Shown here piece by piece: positions 49,642-61,831 of a stretch of 64,000 bases of DNA (the first letter of the stretch is position 1; each line of letters starts with the position of its first letter). The notes beneath the pieces are model-generated. The model had not been told where the DNA came from, made no database searches, and saw only the letters and a list, made by a program, of their open reading frames with translations. Made by a program: the position numbers and the translations under genes. The stretch spans positions 20,551,001 through 20,615,000 of the forward strand of contig JAUCBN010000020.1 of NCBI GenBank assembly GCA_035048815.1, in the 5' to 3' direction. The DNA is from Abelmoschus esculentus. Lineage: Eukaryota > Streptophyta > Magnoliopsida > Malvales > Malvaceae.

Positions 49642-51675
49642 TTGCAGGATTCGTGGAATTGAGAAAAAGGGAGTCGGGTTTTGGTTTGGGTTGTAATTCG
49701 GTTTAGTTAATAAACGACGGTTGTTTTGAATTATTTATTGGCTAGCCAACAAAAGGACGGTGAGCATGATGGGTCATGTGTGCCACCTGTAGTCTTTTTA
49801 TACTACTGATATTATTTATTGTTTTTACACCTGCTTTGGGTGTTCTTTTTTATCTAGTTCCTTTTGGGTTTCTATCTAAACCCTTGATGTTGATTTTAAT
49901 CATTATTATTTTTCTACTCGATTATTAAAATTTTTATCTATTTTTATTCTATAAAAATTTTAATATTTAAATAGTGTGAATTTATTAAATATTTCTATTC
50001 CATAAGAATTCAATGTTCAAATGGTGCACATATTTAAATAAAAGGGGAAAACATTTTTTATGAAAAATTTCTTAAAGAGGTCTTAGATTTTTTAGAAATT
50101 TTGATAGAAAATAAATAAAAAAATACACAGCATATTACATGATAATATTTGTGTTTCATTAATTTTGGGTTCTATATTTCTAAAAAACTTAGTAACCGAG
50201 TATTTCACGATTTAACCATTATTTTCTTTTTATTTTTTTCATTGATTTTATATAAATTTATTATTTATTTTATTTAAATTTAATTATAAACATTTAAATA
50301 TTAATAAAAATATACTAATATATATATATTATATTGTTTAATATACTAATTATATTAACAATATATTTTTTTGAAAAAAGTAAATAATATAATAAAATTA
50401 GCTCTATGAATTTCACAACAAATATTTATTTCAATAATATCTCAAGTAGTATTATGTTTTAAAAGTTTTATTCTCACAATTTCAAATAATCTGACATTCG
50501 AAAATATATAGGTAAAATGATTATCATATATATATGAGAAATATTATCAATATTAGTTTAGAATATGTATCTATCTAAACTCTGATTTGTATTTATTCAA
50601 ATTTTATTCTCGTTTTTTTTTTCTATTTCTATCCATAAGATGACACCACACAGAAGACTAGTCCATGGAATTGAATATTGATGAATACAACATCTACGTT
50701 ACTCCCTATTATGCAATAAGTTCCCTAACAATGTGGGATGCAAAACTTTGAATGGAAACACATTCAGGTATAATCAGTTAATGAAAATATGATGTAATAT
50801 TCATAATGTATGACCATTTCAATATTTAGTCGAGGCTTTCCTTTTACTATGTTAAAGGCATCAATTCTCTTCTTGGGGTAGTGTTTTTTTTTTATTAAGT
50901 TGATATATTATATTTTTATGTTAAGATTTAAATTTATAGAAAATAGAGTAATCTAAACATCCTTGTTTGGTGGGTTTAATTTTCTCCTTCATATGAACAG
51001 AGGGATTCGGTTAAGGTTGTTAGGTCCATTTTCTGTAATGTTTCAACCTATGGATTTAAGTTAAGTTAAAATTTATTAAATTCAAATACTAAATAAAAAA
51101 TATAAATATATCAATTAAAAAATTAATAAATTTTATATTAATCTTTTATATTTTCTTAGGTTATAAGTTCTTAATATATTAAGAGTACTTTTTTTTTCTT
51201 ATAATCCTCCTTAGTCCTTCCCCTTTCTTTAAGGTATATCTAAGATTAAGATTTTGTGAAATTATATATTAATCCCATCCATTTCTATATGTATCCCCGT
51301 TAACGTATGAACTACACGAGATTTTATCAACGCCTTTCTCCTCTTTGAGGGCATTTGATGTTACTTTTAGGATTTTTTTTTAATTTTTGTTTTTTTATTT
51401 AAATTTTTTTAAAAAAATTATTTTTTTATGAATTTACTCCCTATTTTTAAACATTTATGCTTTACCCCCTTTCCTTTTCATCCCTAATCCAACGGTGAAA
51501 TACCCTAGCTCTTTACATCTACCATCTCTTGATCCAAAACCCATTTATAACCCTTTTATCCTTTAATCCCATTTATGAAACTCTTATGTTCCATTCTTAT
51601 ACCACTTCTCTTCTCCTCTCCTTCAACCCCCATTTCACAAAAATCAAAAGAATTCGTTTTCGATTGCAAGAAGAG
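49642..51675. other. Divergent promoter region between VPS41 and PLATZ
   Basis: This is about 2 kb of AT-rich DNA between two genes pointing away from each other. The left end is the VPS41 leader. No coding gene was seen. Confidence 0.5.
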
Positions 51676-52413
51676 ATGAAGGTGCCGCCATGGCTGGAAT
51701 CCTTGTTATCGACGGCATTCTTCTCCAACTGCTCAAGACATCGAGACACATCGAGGAACGAATGTAACATGTATTGCATCGATTGCATGGACAATGCATT
51801 TTGCTTCTACTGCAGATCCTCCGCACACAGAGATCATCTCGTGATTCAGGTACACTTTCCCATGTCTCATTTGTCAAACGCATGAATTAAACTCTCTCTT
51901 TTTCTCATGTATCAAAATTTCATGACCTATGCAGATCAGACGGTCGTCATACCATGATGTTGTAAGAGTTGGTGAAGTGGAACAAGTATTGGATGTAAGC
52001 GGAGTCCAAACTTATGTGATAAACAGTGCAAGAGTTATTTTCTTAAATTAGAGACCCCTTCATCCTAAAACCACCAGCACTAGCAGCGGCAGCAAAGGGG
52101 GGTCTCACGCTCATCTATGTGAAATCTGTTGCAGAAGCCTTTCGGATCCCTTTCGTTTCTGCTCTTTGGGATGCAAGGTTAGCTCCACATTATCATGCTT
52201 TCGTACGGCCGTATTCAAATATGTATATCCTTCTTTAAAATGTAATTGTTGCAGCTTGTAGGAATAAGGCGAAAGGGAGACACGAGCTTTGTTTTAAGCA
52301 ACAAGAATGACGAGGCAGAATTGCGTGAAGAAATGTATAATAATAGAGGTAAAGCTCAGTCTAATTCAAGGAGAAGAAAAGGCATCCCTCGTAGGGCACC
52401 TTTCGGGTCCTAA
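51676..52413 (+). pseudogene. PLATZ-type zinc-binding transcription factor with an in-frame stop
   Basis: Three exons (51676-51849, 51935-52177, 52255-52413) give 191 codons before the final TAA, the usual PLATZ size. The start is the ATG giving MKVPPWLESLLSTAFFSNC, matching family N-termini. Conserved features are the B-box-like zinc ligands (NECNMYCIDCMDNAFCFYC, HRDH), then QIRRSSYHDVVRV, and the second block CEICCRSLSDPFRFCSLGCK. PLATZ proteins bind A/T-rich DNA and act as plant regulators. Codon 97 is TAG (52049-52051) in the FLN-RP motif, where relatives have Glu, so translation would stop before the second zinc block. Splice sites and everything downstream remain intact, which points to a recent loss or an error in the sequence. 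Confidence 0.85.
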
Positions 52414-52974
52414 CTAATAAACATTACTCCATTTGTACTCTATTTTTGGAGTTTGTAATTATTCTTTTCAATAATATAATTTTTAATACTTAAATATATA
52501 TGTACATTGATATATATTATTGTATCTAAATTTATCTTGACATTTTTTTATAATGTTGAGGTATCTCAATTAATATCAAATATTTAAATATATACTACAC
52601 TAATGATAATATTAATAAGTTCAACTCAATGAACTCATTTTTAACATTTTTAAAAATGTAATGACAAATTACTATGTAAAACGATTACGTGGCAAGGCAA
52701 CTATAATGGTGCCTTAACGGTGGAGACATGTCACATGTTAGGCGCAAATGTAATGCAAACACATGAACGGTTTTTATATAAAGCAAAAACAGCTCAGCCT
52801 CGTTTAATTGTTTTATTTCATGAAAGTTGAAACGTTAAGCACGATATATTATACGAGGGATGATGGACAAAATAAAATAATAAAATTTATGTTTTTATTT
52901 ATATTTTTGTATCATCCCAAATGCAAGAAGGTAAAGGTTACACATTTATGTTAAAAAAAAAGATTACACATTTG
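52414..52974. other. Spacer between PLATZ and the LINE remnant
   Basis: This is AT-rich. Nothing was recognised in it. Confidence 0.5.
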
Positions 52975-54055
52975 TGTTTTACAGATGACTTGCTAATTTT
53001 ATGCAAGGAAAACTTAAACTCTCTAATAGAGGTATAGTGTGTGTTGAAGAAGTTTTATGAATTGTTGGTTTGAAATTAAATATATTCAAATTTAAATTCT
53101 TTATTGCTGGAGTCAATGATGAACAACAAGTTAAACTGGAGGCTCTCATGGGTTTTAAAGTAGGAAAGTTGCTTATGCGTTACTTGGGTATTTCACTAGT
53201 CACTCGTAGGTTGACTGAAAAGGAGTGTAATATCCTTATTGAGGGAATAAAAACTCGATTGGGACAATAGTCTATGAAGCATCTTAGTTACGTTGGACGA
53301 TTACATCTTATAAATACAGTGGTGTTCAGTGTCATCAATTACTGGAGTCGGTAGAAAGCTCTCTCTAAAGGAATAATTGCAATCATTGAACAACTTTGTA
53401 TGAGATTCATTTGGAAAGGATAAGACATTCCTGCTTCAAGCGCGTGGGTAAACTGGAAGGCCATCTGTATAAAAGACCTTGTCACTTGAAATAAAACCTG
53501 TCTTATCTACCTAGTAAAAGATCTCCTCGCTGCTGATGGATCTCTTTGGGTTGCTTGGGTCCATAGTTATGTTTTTAAAGCCTCGCTATACTTGGTACCT
53601 AAGAAAAATGTTGAAGTTGAGACCGGTGTTGCAAACTCTACTCCTTTCTGGTAATCTGAACATTAAAAAAATCTGGAATGTAATTCGAGAGGTCAGGCTA
53701 AAAGTTCCTTGACACAAGATTGTCTGGTTTGGTCTGCAAGTGCCTAAACAATATATTATTTTTTGGATGGTTATTATTGATCAATTGTCGACTTCGAATA
53801 GGCTGTAACGTATAGGGCTGAATTTAGATCCTACTTGTGCTTTGTGCGGCACTACTTTGGAGACTCGTAACTATATTTTTGCAGAGTGTTCCTTCTCGAC
53901 ACAACTTTGAAAAAGTGTTCTCTGTTTGTGTGGGATCCAAAGAAGGATGTTGGATTTTGTGCGTCTTGAGGGATTCGTAGGATAGTTGTCCAAGCTTTCG
54001 CATAAAAAAATCTTATTTGAGGTTATCACAGGAATTTTCTATTTTTTCTTGGATA
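52975..54055 (+). mobile_element. Decayed LINE (non-LTR retrotransposon), reverse transcriptase C-terminal part
   Basis: Broken reading frames on the + strand spell the end of a plant L1-type ORF2. The catalytic box reads FTDDLLILCKEN (FADD in active elements). It is followed by LMGFKVGKLLMRYLGISL, VTRRLTEKECNILIEG, DGSLWVAWVHSYVFKA, and the zf-RVT region DPTCALCGTTLETRNYIFAE. There are many stops and indels. The 5' part (endonuclease and N-terminal RT) is absent, as in typical 5'-truncated insertions. No clear poly(A) tail or target duplication was found. Confidence 0.85.
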
Positions 54056-54202
54056 ATAAACAACTTATCCAAAAAATTATGTTATGTGTATTATTAATTA
54101 AATAAAATAAAAAAATTATTAATACATGCAGAGACATATAAAAAGCACAAAAAATAGACAAATAAATTTTATTCAAATAAAATAGAGTTTGGTGTGCATA
54201 CT

Positions 54203-54234
54203 TTAATTTTTAGATTTTAAAATCTAAAAATTAA
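54203..54234. repeat. Perfect 32-base palindrome
   Basis: The two 16-base arms (TTAATTTTTAGATTTT and its reverse complement) meet with no spacer. The element lies between the LINE remnant and the CHX 3' end. It may be the core of a small foldback element or a hairpin-forming site; no protein-binding role can be read from it. Confidence 0.9.
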
Positions 54235-54436
54235 GGTTAGAGTGTATAGTTTAATTTTTCCTAGATAGAGACACAAAAGCATAGCATGGGAGTTCAAAAA
54301 TCAATATTTATCCAAGGATGAAACATGTTATTGGTAAGAATTTATACAAATTCTTTATAATTTCTCCTAGAACATTTCTCATATGGAGTAATAACTAATT
54401 GAATATTTTTTATAATTATATTTGATGTGACATAAT

Positions 54437-56958
54437 CTATTGTACGTACTGTTGTTGTTGCACAACTAGTACAGATGCCTTGCTATCTAAATCTGTGGAT
54501 GCCAGAAGGTCTCCGATTACCCCTAGTTCAGGAAATTCACTCCATTCCGATAAACCCATTGTTTGGACCGAATCCACCCCATCGCGTCTACCGACGATGA
54601 TCAAGTCATATTCATTCGCAATCGATCGAATGATCCTCGTAGCTTGCGGTCCATTGTTCGAGACTTGTTGTCCATACGTTATGTTGCAAACATTACTAAA
54701 ACCACTGTGCTTAGTATCTCTCAATATCTCAGCATCCAGCATCATGTCCCAGTCCATGATATTGCCACGATCTTCATCAGCAATGAGATGGATCACGGTC
54801 AGATTCACCCTAGGGTCACGTGTCATTCGTTTGGCTAATGTTAAAGCCTCACGGTCGTCTTTGCCGCCTAGGAAGAGCATGCACATGGAGCAGAACGATG
54901 ACCTCGACGGTATCTTCAACAATTTTCTCCTCCAGTCAAGAACACCACGGGTTATGAGAATCCCTACCGAACAAGGGGCTCGGTCCAGGACTCTGCAATT
55001 CAGGTTCCTTATCACATTGTTTTCAACTTCAATGGATCCGTCAATGGACCATTTCCTATGGAATGGAAGAAGAATGAAGGATGTTTGTTTGTTGAGGGCC
55101 ATATTGCAGACATCTTAATGCATCAGTTTAGGTGGAGAGATCGTCGTGAATGTGTTCACGGTGACGAATCCACAGCTGTTTTCCTCGTATTGACGGAAAG
55201 CAAGAATGTGCTGGAAGGAAATCCCGACTACATTCTCGTTCTTTTTGTGAGCTATAAAGACCGGAGAATCGCGTCCAGCTAGTTCGACCACGTGAAGAGC
55301 GTAAACAACATTAGGACTCTCTTTCGTAGGGCATGTGATATCAAGCACATCTATGAGGGCTGAGACATGTTCGGGTCTATGAATACATGCAAGAATTCGT
55401 AGCTCGGCATCGGGTTTTAGGTGCACTATGTTTCTTTTCTGATATGCTGTATACTTTCTTGAATTTGGGTTGTAAAGGAACTTCACCAGGATTGGGATAA
55501 TCGTTGCGTTTACTAGAACGCCAAGGGTAAAGATACAAAATGCTTGATTTGACATATACTGCAAATGAAAACGGAATTAGTGCTTCCATTAACGCACGTT
55601 GGCATAGCATAAGGATTTATATTTACCTTGATGTCTTTCAAATTGGAAAAATATGACAACTCCACGACGCCTTTGCTGCTCATGATGAGAGCAAAGGCCA
55701 ACGAGTCCCTCCACGGCATCATGCCCCAAAACGAAGCTACGAAACAGGGTAAAAGCTTGGTAAGGAATGATAAAACAATATTAAGTAGAGAAAGTTTGAG
55801 GGTATTCAGATCGGCAAACAAGTTCTGTGGATGAATTCTCATTGCAGATGTGGTTACGTAGATCATAAGAAAGATACCGTTGACAAAGCATTCGAACTTG
55901 TCGACCAGTGCGGATCCTATCGGTGGTCCTTCAGGGACAGCTAAACCGAAGAGAAAAGGTCCGATCAAAGGAGAACGATTCAACTTTGCGGTATATAAAG
56001 CACACCCCATAGCTACCATCACGATGATCACAGTATACACTTCCCTCACTGGTCTGCCTTCTGGTGTTTCTCTAATTACCCGAAACATCAATGGACGGAA
56101 CACAAAAAAGATTACAAGTACGAAAGCAACCATTAATAAAAAATGTATCACGGTGATGACTGGTGAGATGGACCAGCGTCGCGTGGAAGAAATGACATAA
56201 ACCACACTTAAAGTGCTGAGGTCGCCGACGACGGATGCGGAGAGAGCCAGCCGTCCCAGTTTGGAATTTAGGATGTTGAGCTCGCTGAGAAGGTATGCGA
56301 TGACAGGAGAAGAGGTTAAAGATTCGATGGTTATTCCCATTAAGCATTCCATACTTTTTGTTTTAGTCTGATATTGTTCCTTGTAGGTCAGGTAAACTGC
56401 TAAACCAACCAACATAGGAGATAAAATGGATATAATGCCAACCAGTATGGTTCTCCTTGATGTTCTAAATGCCACATTCAAGTCCATTTTCACTCCCATC
56501 AGAAACAAAAACATGGAGAGACCAAACAATGCTGCAGTCTCAAGGGTTTCCGCACCAAAGTCTGCAGTAAAAAATATGGTTCGGATTCCTTTCACTTTCC
56601 CCAACATTCCCAGGATCATGCCACCCTACACCACAAAATTTAAATTAATCAGGAATCAAGAAATAGTGTACACATAGAAAGGAAACAGGTGACTGAATTT
56701 AATTTATCAACGTACAAACATTTGCGAGGCAAAGTAAGTGACTCCAATGGGCTTGAAGATGGCATGAACGAGATGAGTGAGCAAGAACACCACGAGCATC
56801 TGCAACTCCAGGTGCGGTAAAGAATACGCCAGAATCACCGATGGAGAAGCTGTGTCTTCCCAGACGCCGGCAGAGTGTACCTTGGGCGGAAAAGAGATGC
56901 AAATTTCAAATGTCTCATTTCCGTAGGGAAGAGGTGGAGGTGGTGCTGCCAGTACCAT
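54437..56958 (-). pseudogene. Cation/H+ antiporter of the CHX (CPA2) family with a premature stop
   Basis: Three minus-strand exons: 56716-56958, 55627-56625 and 54437-55558. The start is the ATG at 56958 (MVLAAPPPPLPYGNETFEIC). Upstream codons in frame include only GTG. The first two exons carry the 12-helix Na+/H+ exchanger domain (MLVVFLLTHLVHAIFKPIGV, GGMILGM, GRLALSASVVGDL, RSPLIGPFLFGLAVPEGPP, MSSKGVVELSYF). Exon 3 carries the long cytosolic regulatory tail (RILACIHRPEHVSALIDVL, IIVGRRDGVDSVQTMGLSEW). Plant CHX proteins move K+/H+ across endomembranes. A TAA at 55115-55117, in the motif where relatives read H-E-D-V-C, splits the tail. The open frame gives about 561 residues instead of about 787. 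The membrane domain is complete, so a shortened product is conceivable. Confidence 0.88.
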
Positions 56959-57267
56959 GGCTGCCACCGGCTGTCACACTAAGATTAGGGCATCAATGAA
57001 GGGGAAAGAATGAGAATCGAATGAGAGGGGAGATTCTGTGCAAGGTTTAAAGCTGAACATAGATTCTATTTCTTGCTAAATGCTAATGTTAACAATTTCT
57101 AGTTGTTTGTAACTAGATTTTCGGCTACCTGGATTTTCATATATTTACCATGTATATCATATTTTCAGTTGAAAGCATATTTATTTCTTTTAATTTTATA
57201 AAACCAACTTGTTTCTAAAAAAACTACTCTATTCATAACATTTCTATTATTATTTTAGCTTTTTTTT
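56959..57267. other. CHX upstream region
   Basis: This holds the promoter and leader of the minus-strand CHX gene. No gene was seen. Confidence 0.4.
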
Positions 57268-57860
57268 CTACCTTGTACTATCCCTTACGAAATTCAGGGC
57301 AAGGGACGACATCACGACACAGCTATAAAGATATTTCATAGGATCACGCCTCCATGCATTCTTCCTCAGGTGAACAAATGGGCACTCGGTCCAATGATGA
57401 GAATAAGCTCTTGAGCAAGGCTGGACCTTGAAAGGGTACATCCTGTTCTTAATATATGTCAGGAAGAATGAGATCATAGGGATAATCTTTCTTCTCATTT
57501 CCATCTTTCCAAGCTCGGGGAACTGAATTCGCTTGCTGCTCCGACCCTTCCATCTCATTCCCTACTTGAGCTGCCGGACCCTCTCTTTCACCAACACTAC
57601 TACTTCCTTTAAGCACTGCCTCCAATATCTTTCTTCCGGAGTTGAAATCCCAGTGGAATCAAATCACCAGGCCGGTTTCCATTAGCATCAATGGAATTCG
57701 TATCGGTGGAAGCATCAAGCAAGATTTTAACAACCTCGGATGCATGAGAAGAACCACCAGCAGCAGCACAGTGGAGAGCGCTGGCCCCATCGGAACCACA
57801 AGCCTTGTTAACATCGACACAGCCACTTTTGACGTCATAATTCAGACAAATCGCATACTA
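57268..57860 (-). pseudogene. CCCH zinc-finger protein with ankyrin repeats, fragment
   Basis: On the minus strand, from the right, an ankyrin-repeat piece reads VNKACGSDGASALHCAAAGG, then VVKILLDASTDTNSIDANGN. A linker follows in shifted frames (KILEAVLKGSSSVG, DYPYDLILPDIY). Last comes the pre-finger/CCCH region, MYPFKVQPCSRAYSHHWTEC and PFVHLRKNAWRRDPMKY, followed by a shifted PCPEFRKG and a stop. The order matches plant arginine-rich tandem-CCCH proteins that carry N-terminal ankyrin repeats (SZF1 / C3H29 / C3H66 group), which act in stress signalling and RNA decay. Start, end and the second finger are missing, with at least three frame changes. Confidence 0.8.
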
Positions 57861-57959
57861 TATATACAGGTCCAACAGGTATTATATATTGATCAAGATA
57901 ACTGAACTTTTTTAAGATATCGAGAGCAAATAAAAGGGTGCGTTGAAAAATATTTGTAG

Positions 57960-58672
57960 TTGGAGGGCTGCTGAATGCAACTTGTGGAAATGCAACAGAG
58001 TTGATCGTAGCATTAATATTTGCACTTTACCAAAACAAAATCCATGTCCTCAAGTACTCTTTCATGGGTTCCGTTCTGTCAAATCTGCTCCTTGTTCTCG
58101 GCACCTCTCTCCTTTGTGGTGGCTTAGCTAATCTCAAAAAAGAGCTTATATTGGGATTATGTATTGTATATAATGTTCAGATATGCAGCACAGCCTGCTG
58201 GGGTTTCGATTGCAGAATCCACCGAGAGCGAGTAGTGTGGTTATGCTTATGGCTTATATAGTTATATTGGATATATCGTCTTCCAGCTTAAAACTCATAA
58301 ACAGATTTTCGATGCTCAAGGGGATGGTGGTGAGTAAGGGATGAATAAAAGGTAGTGATATGATTTTGGAGTGGATTTAGGTGGTTGGTTGGTATGACAC
58401 TCGTTATAGCTTTGGTATCTGAGTATGTAGTGGGCACAGTTGAGGTACATCATGTATTATATATACATCTATAGCTATAGTGATTGATTTGTTTGTTGAT
58501 GGATGATATCAGGTTGCATCAGAAACTTGGGGAATTTCCATTAGCTTTATCAGCATACTTTTGATACCGATCGTGGGGAATGCTGCTGAACATGCTGGAT
58601 CTATCATTATGTGTTTGGGACCTGTTTCAGGACATTTCTCTGGGTTCTGCAACTCAAATTTCTATGTTTGCT
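57960..58672 (+). pseudogene. Vacuolar cation/proton exchanger (CAX) remnant
   Basis: Four CAX exon pieces in order on the + strand. First, after an acceptor TTTGTAG|, GGLLNATCGNATELIVALIF and GSVLSNLLLVLGTSLLCGGL (57960-58141). Then RYAAQPAGVS and YIGYIVFQLKTHKQIFDAQG in shifted frames (about 58180-58330). After an acceptor ATATCAG|, ISFISILLIPIVGNAAEHAG (from 58514) comes next. Last is DISLGSATQISMFAV in another frame, ending at a donor at 58673. GNATE and GNAAEHA are the two signature c motifs of Ca2+/H+ exchangers. The N-terminal third and the C-terminus are absent, and at least two frameshifts are present. Confidence 0.82.
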
Positions 58673-60249
58673 GTAAGATTCAAACAAGCTCAAAGACATC
58701 TTTTAAGATGTCATCTCTCAATCCGTTGTAACAAATCAAGCATCATATGCTTTTTTGTTCATAAAATTTCAGCTCCATTGCGTACCCAAGTACAACAAAA
58801 ACTTCCCATGCATCCTCCACTTTACTTTCTTCCTTCTCATTACTATTGAATACTAATTCATTGCAACTCTTTCTTCATATATAGATCAAACTAGTGTCAA
58901 CTTAGAACTCAAGTCAGCCTAGCCTAGCCGGCACCCCTTTTCTTGGGACTTTTACTCCCCCATCTTGAGGATGTGGAAGTTTTCTTCAACCATTGGGAAA
59001 TAGTTTTACACGTTGGAGATCTGGGCGCAGGCGCTGAGAAGATAAGAGCGTTGCAAATTGAAGCCAATTTTCAAGTTAATATATATATGCTTGAGTGGTT
59101 GGAAAAACCATCTTCTGATTTGAAAATGTTTGTAATTGCCATCTCTGCTTCTGGGGATTCCATTAATTAAATGATGCTAAAGCAGTTACTTGGTGGGGAT
59201 GTATGTTTATTTCTAAAAAATTATTTAATAATTACTTACCTACTAATTATGTAAGAAGAAAAATGATAATTTATCTTAAAAATTAAGATAAATAAATTTA
59301 ATTTGTTGAGTGAGAAGGGTTCTATATATGGTGTGAAATTGACGTTTCCATGTCTATCCAGTATCCACCCCTTGAGAATTCAACCAAAGCGCGTTAAGTT
59401 TCTGACAATTCCATCTTGTGACCCACTAGAAGACCCCAGTTTGTCAGTTTTGTGAACAAAAATTCCATCGCATTTAGGACCCAATTTGAAAACAAAATCT
59501 CGAGTGTAGCCATCAGTGGGGATTGGGGAATGGCAAGTTTCAGATGGCAGCAACTAGCAAGAGTCAAACAAATAACTTACTGGGTAGTAAATAGAATTAC
59601 CAAGGGGAATGAGGAGAAAAAAAAACATGTGGTGGTAAAAAGCAAGTCGGCGGAAAAACAAACTTTCGCAAAAGGCGGCTGCACCTGCATGGAAACGTTG
59701 CATATTTAAACGGATGCCACAACTCCAGATCTGTACGCAGTACGAGACACGTTCAATTATTAATTTCTAGATCTATTTACGTATATAAAATGTATATATT
59801 TTTTATATAAATTAAACTTTTATCAACACCCAATTTTACGGATTAATCAAAAGAAAATTTTATATTTTAAATCAATAGACGAAGATAATAAATGGTGGGG
59901 GTTATTTTAGAACAAAAAATAAACGTTAAACGAGTAAAAGGACCAAGACTGCCTACCGTTGAAAGCAAACAGGTAACCGGATCTCCCCGTAGAAGAAATT
60001 CTAGATTACGTTTACTCTTAAAGCTGTTTTAACCGACTGAAGCCGGTTGATCTTTTGAACTCACATATATCCTGTATTCTTGTTTTTTGGTTTTCTGTTT
60101 GACGTACGATAAAAAGGAAAAAGAGCTTTGTTTTATACACAATTAGAATTTGGAGCTCTGTTTCTTCTTCCTGATAAGCATCGCCGGACTTTCTTCTTTC
60201 TCGGCCGGCAAACCAAAAAAGAGAAAATTCTAACGCCGAGTTCTAACAA
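58673..60249. other. Spacer and promoter of the TPR gene
   Basis: An open stretch at about 58943-59170 (+) matches no family I recognise and is not called a gene. The rest is spacer, ending in the leader of the TPR gene. Confidence 0.45.
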
Positions 60250-61831
60250 ATGGTTTTGAAAGTAGCAGCAACGCCTTGTTTAAAGTTTTCAAATCCAAAT
60301 CTTCCCCAATCTCCATCTTCCTCTTTGTCTTCGGCAACCTCTTCACCTTCCCTACCAAGACGGTGCCGTTCCGACGCTTCTCTTGTTTTGAAATCCCTTC
60401 TTCCAAGGCTGAATCGGTCTGCTCTTTTCGGTTCTCATGCCACCACTATCCCTCGGTCCCAATCTTGCGAGTTCTTCAAGACAAAATCCAGAACTTCAAC
60501 AAGAGCTTGTTTAAACGACTTTTCCGATGAAGAATTTTTCAAAAATATAAAAGACTTGCCCCTAGGGTTCCACTTATCAGACAACGTTGACCAAATCAAC
60601 CAGGGATTTAACAAGGGTTCAGGAAGGTCCGACCCGGAAACAGAGTATTTGAAATTACAATGGCAACAAGGGTTTTGGGAAGCCGGGGAATCGGCTTACG
60701 GTTCGATGAAAAAGGCGTTTTCTTCTATGGTATTTATAATCCGGGAGCTTCATTGTTACACCTTCCAAATGCGGGAACTCTTGTTTTTTGAAAATTTACA
60801 CGGGATCCTCGATCGAGTTCAGAACGAGATGCACGCTTCGTTCGTGTGGTTGTTTCAGCAGGTGTTTTCTCGCACGCCCACTTTGATGATTTACGTGATG
60901 ATTTTGTTAGCAAATTACTCTGTTCATTCCATGGGAAACAACGCTGCTTTAGCAGCAGTGAATCCGACCTCGGGCGCGGGGTTCCATGTTTCGTTGGTTG
61001 AACTTGAAGTTAAAGAGGAAGATCATAAGCATCCAAAGTTCGACTCTATACCGTCATCGAGCGGGAAAAACGGCGTTGGCGGTGGAAAAACACGGCCGAT
61101 TGCTGGTGGAACCGAGGGTGAAGAATGGTTGGATAAAACAGAGTCGAGAATAGCATGGCGGGAAGAGAAAATGCATGCTTTATTTTCAGACGAAACGCTC
61201 CATCATGAAACTAGAAGGGAGCTTCTTTACCGAATAGGATTGTCAGAAGAGCCTAACAATCCTCTCCTCCTTGCCAACTATGCTCAGTTTCTTTACCTTA
61301 TTGTTCATGATTACGACAGGTACAAATTTCTTGGCCATTCTGGTGTTAGTTATCAATTTCGTGCAGGGGATGATGTTTTTCTTGGTAGAGATGAATGTGT
61401 GATGCCGCTTCATAGATTTCACTTTCATGGTGAATATGAAAATATCACATCTGTGCACGTGACATTCACGTGGTTCAACAGGGAAAACCCACCTATATGC
61501 GTGCTTTTAAAGTCTTGGTTGAACCTATATGGAAGTAGTTGTTTTCATTCCAGTTGACTACGTAACTGAGTTCATTTGAGCATCCTTTTGTCTGATCACC
61601 AGAGCGGAAGAGTTGTTCAAGAAAGCGATAGAAGTGGAACCGGAAGACGCCGAAGCATACAGTAAATACGCCAACTTTTTGTGGAAAGCCAAGGAAGATC
61701 TGTGGGCAGCTGAGGAAATTTTTCTGGAAGCCATTGCAGCAGCTCCTGATAACCCTTATTATTCGGGAAACTATGCTGATTTTCTATGGAGTACTGGTGG
61801 AGAGGACACCTGTTACCCTCTTGGCTCCTAG
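60250..61831 (+). CDS. Tetratricopeptide-repeat protein of unknown function
   Basis: Two exons (60250-61319 and 61603-61831) encode 432 residues with no lesion. The N-terminus is rich in serine and proline with scattered arginines, possibly a plastid or mitochondrial signal. A hydrophobic segment (TPTLMIYVMILLANYSVHSM) lies near residues 215-235, followed by a glycine-rich linker. TPR-type helices fill the C-terminal part (NPLLLANYAQFLYLIVHDYD, then after the intron KKAIEVEPEDAEAYSKYANF and NPYYSGNYADFLW). This matches a plant family annotated only as TPR-like superfamily. Donor ACAG|GTACAA and acceptor ACCAG|AGCGG keep the frame. TPR arrays bind other proteins; the partner is unknown. It is the only clearly intact gene in the right third of the window. 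Confidence 0.88.

Noticed and set aside
51529..51675. In-frame N-terminal extension of PLATZ to an upstream ATG
   Set aside because: PLATZ proteins normally begin close to the VPPWLE motif; the extension is hydrophobic and unlike any member.
54480..55118. 212-codon open frame on the + strand
   Set aside because: It is antisense to the well-conserved CHX tail and shows no family features.
58943..59170. 75-codon open frame after the CAX remnant
   Set aside because: It reads as plausible protein but I cannot match it to any family, and it does not fit the end of a CAX protein.
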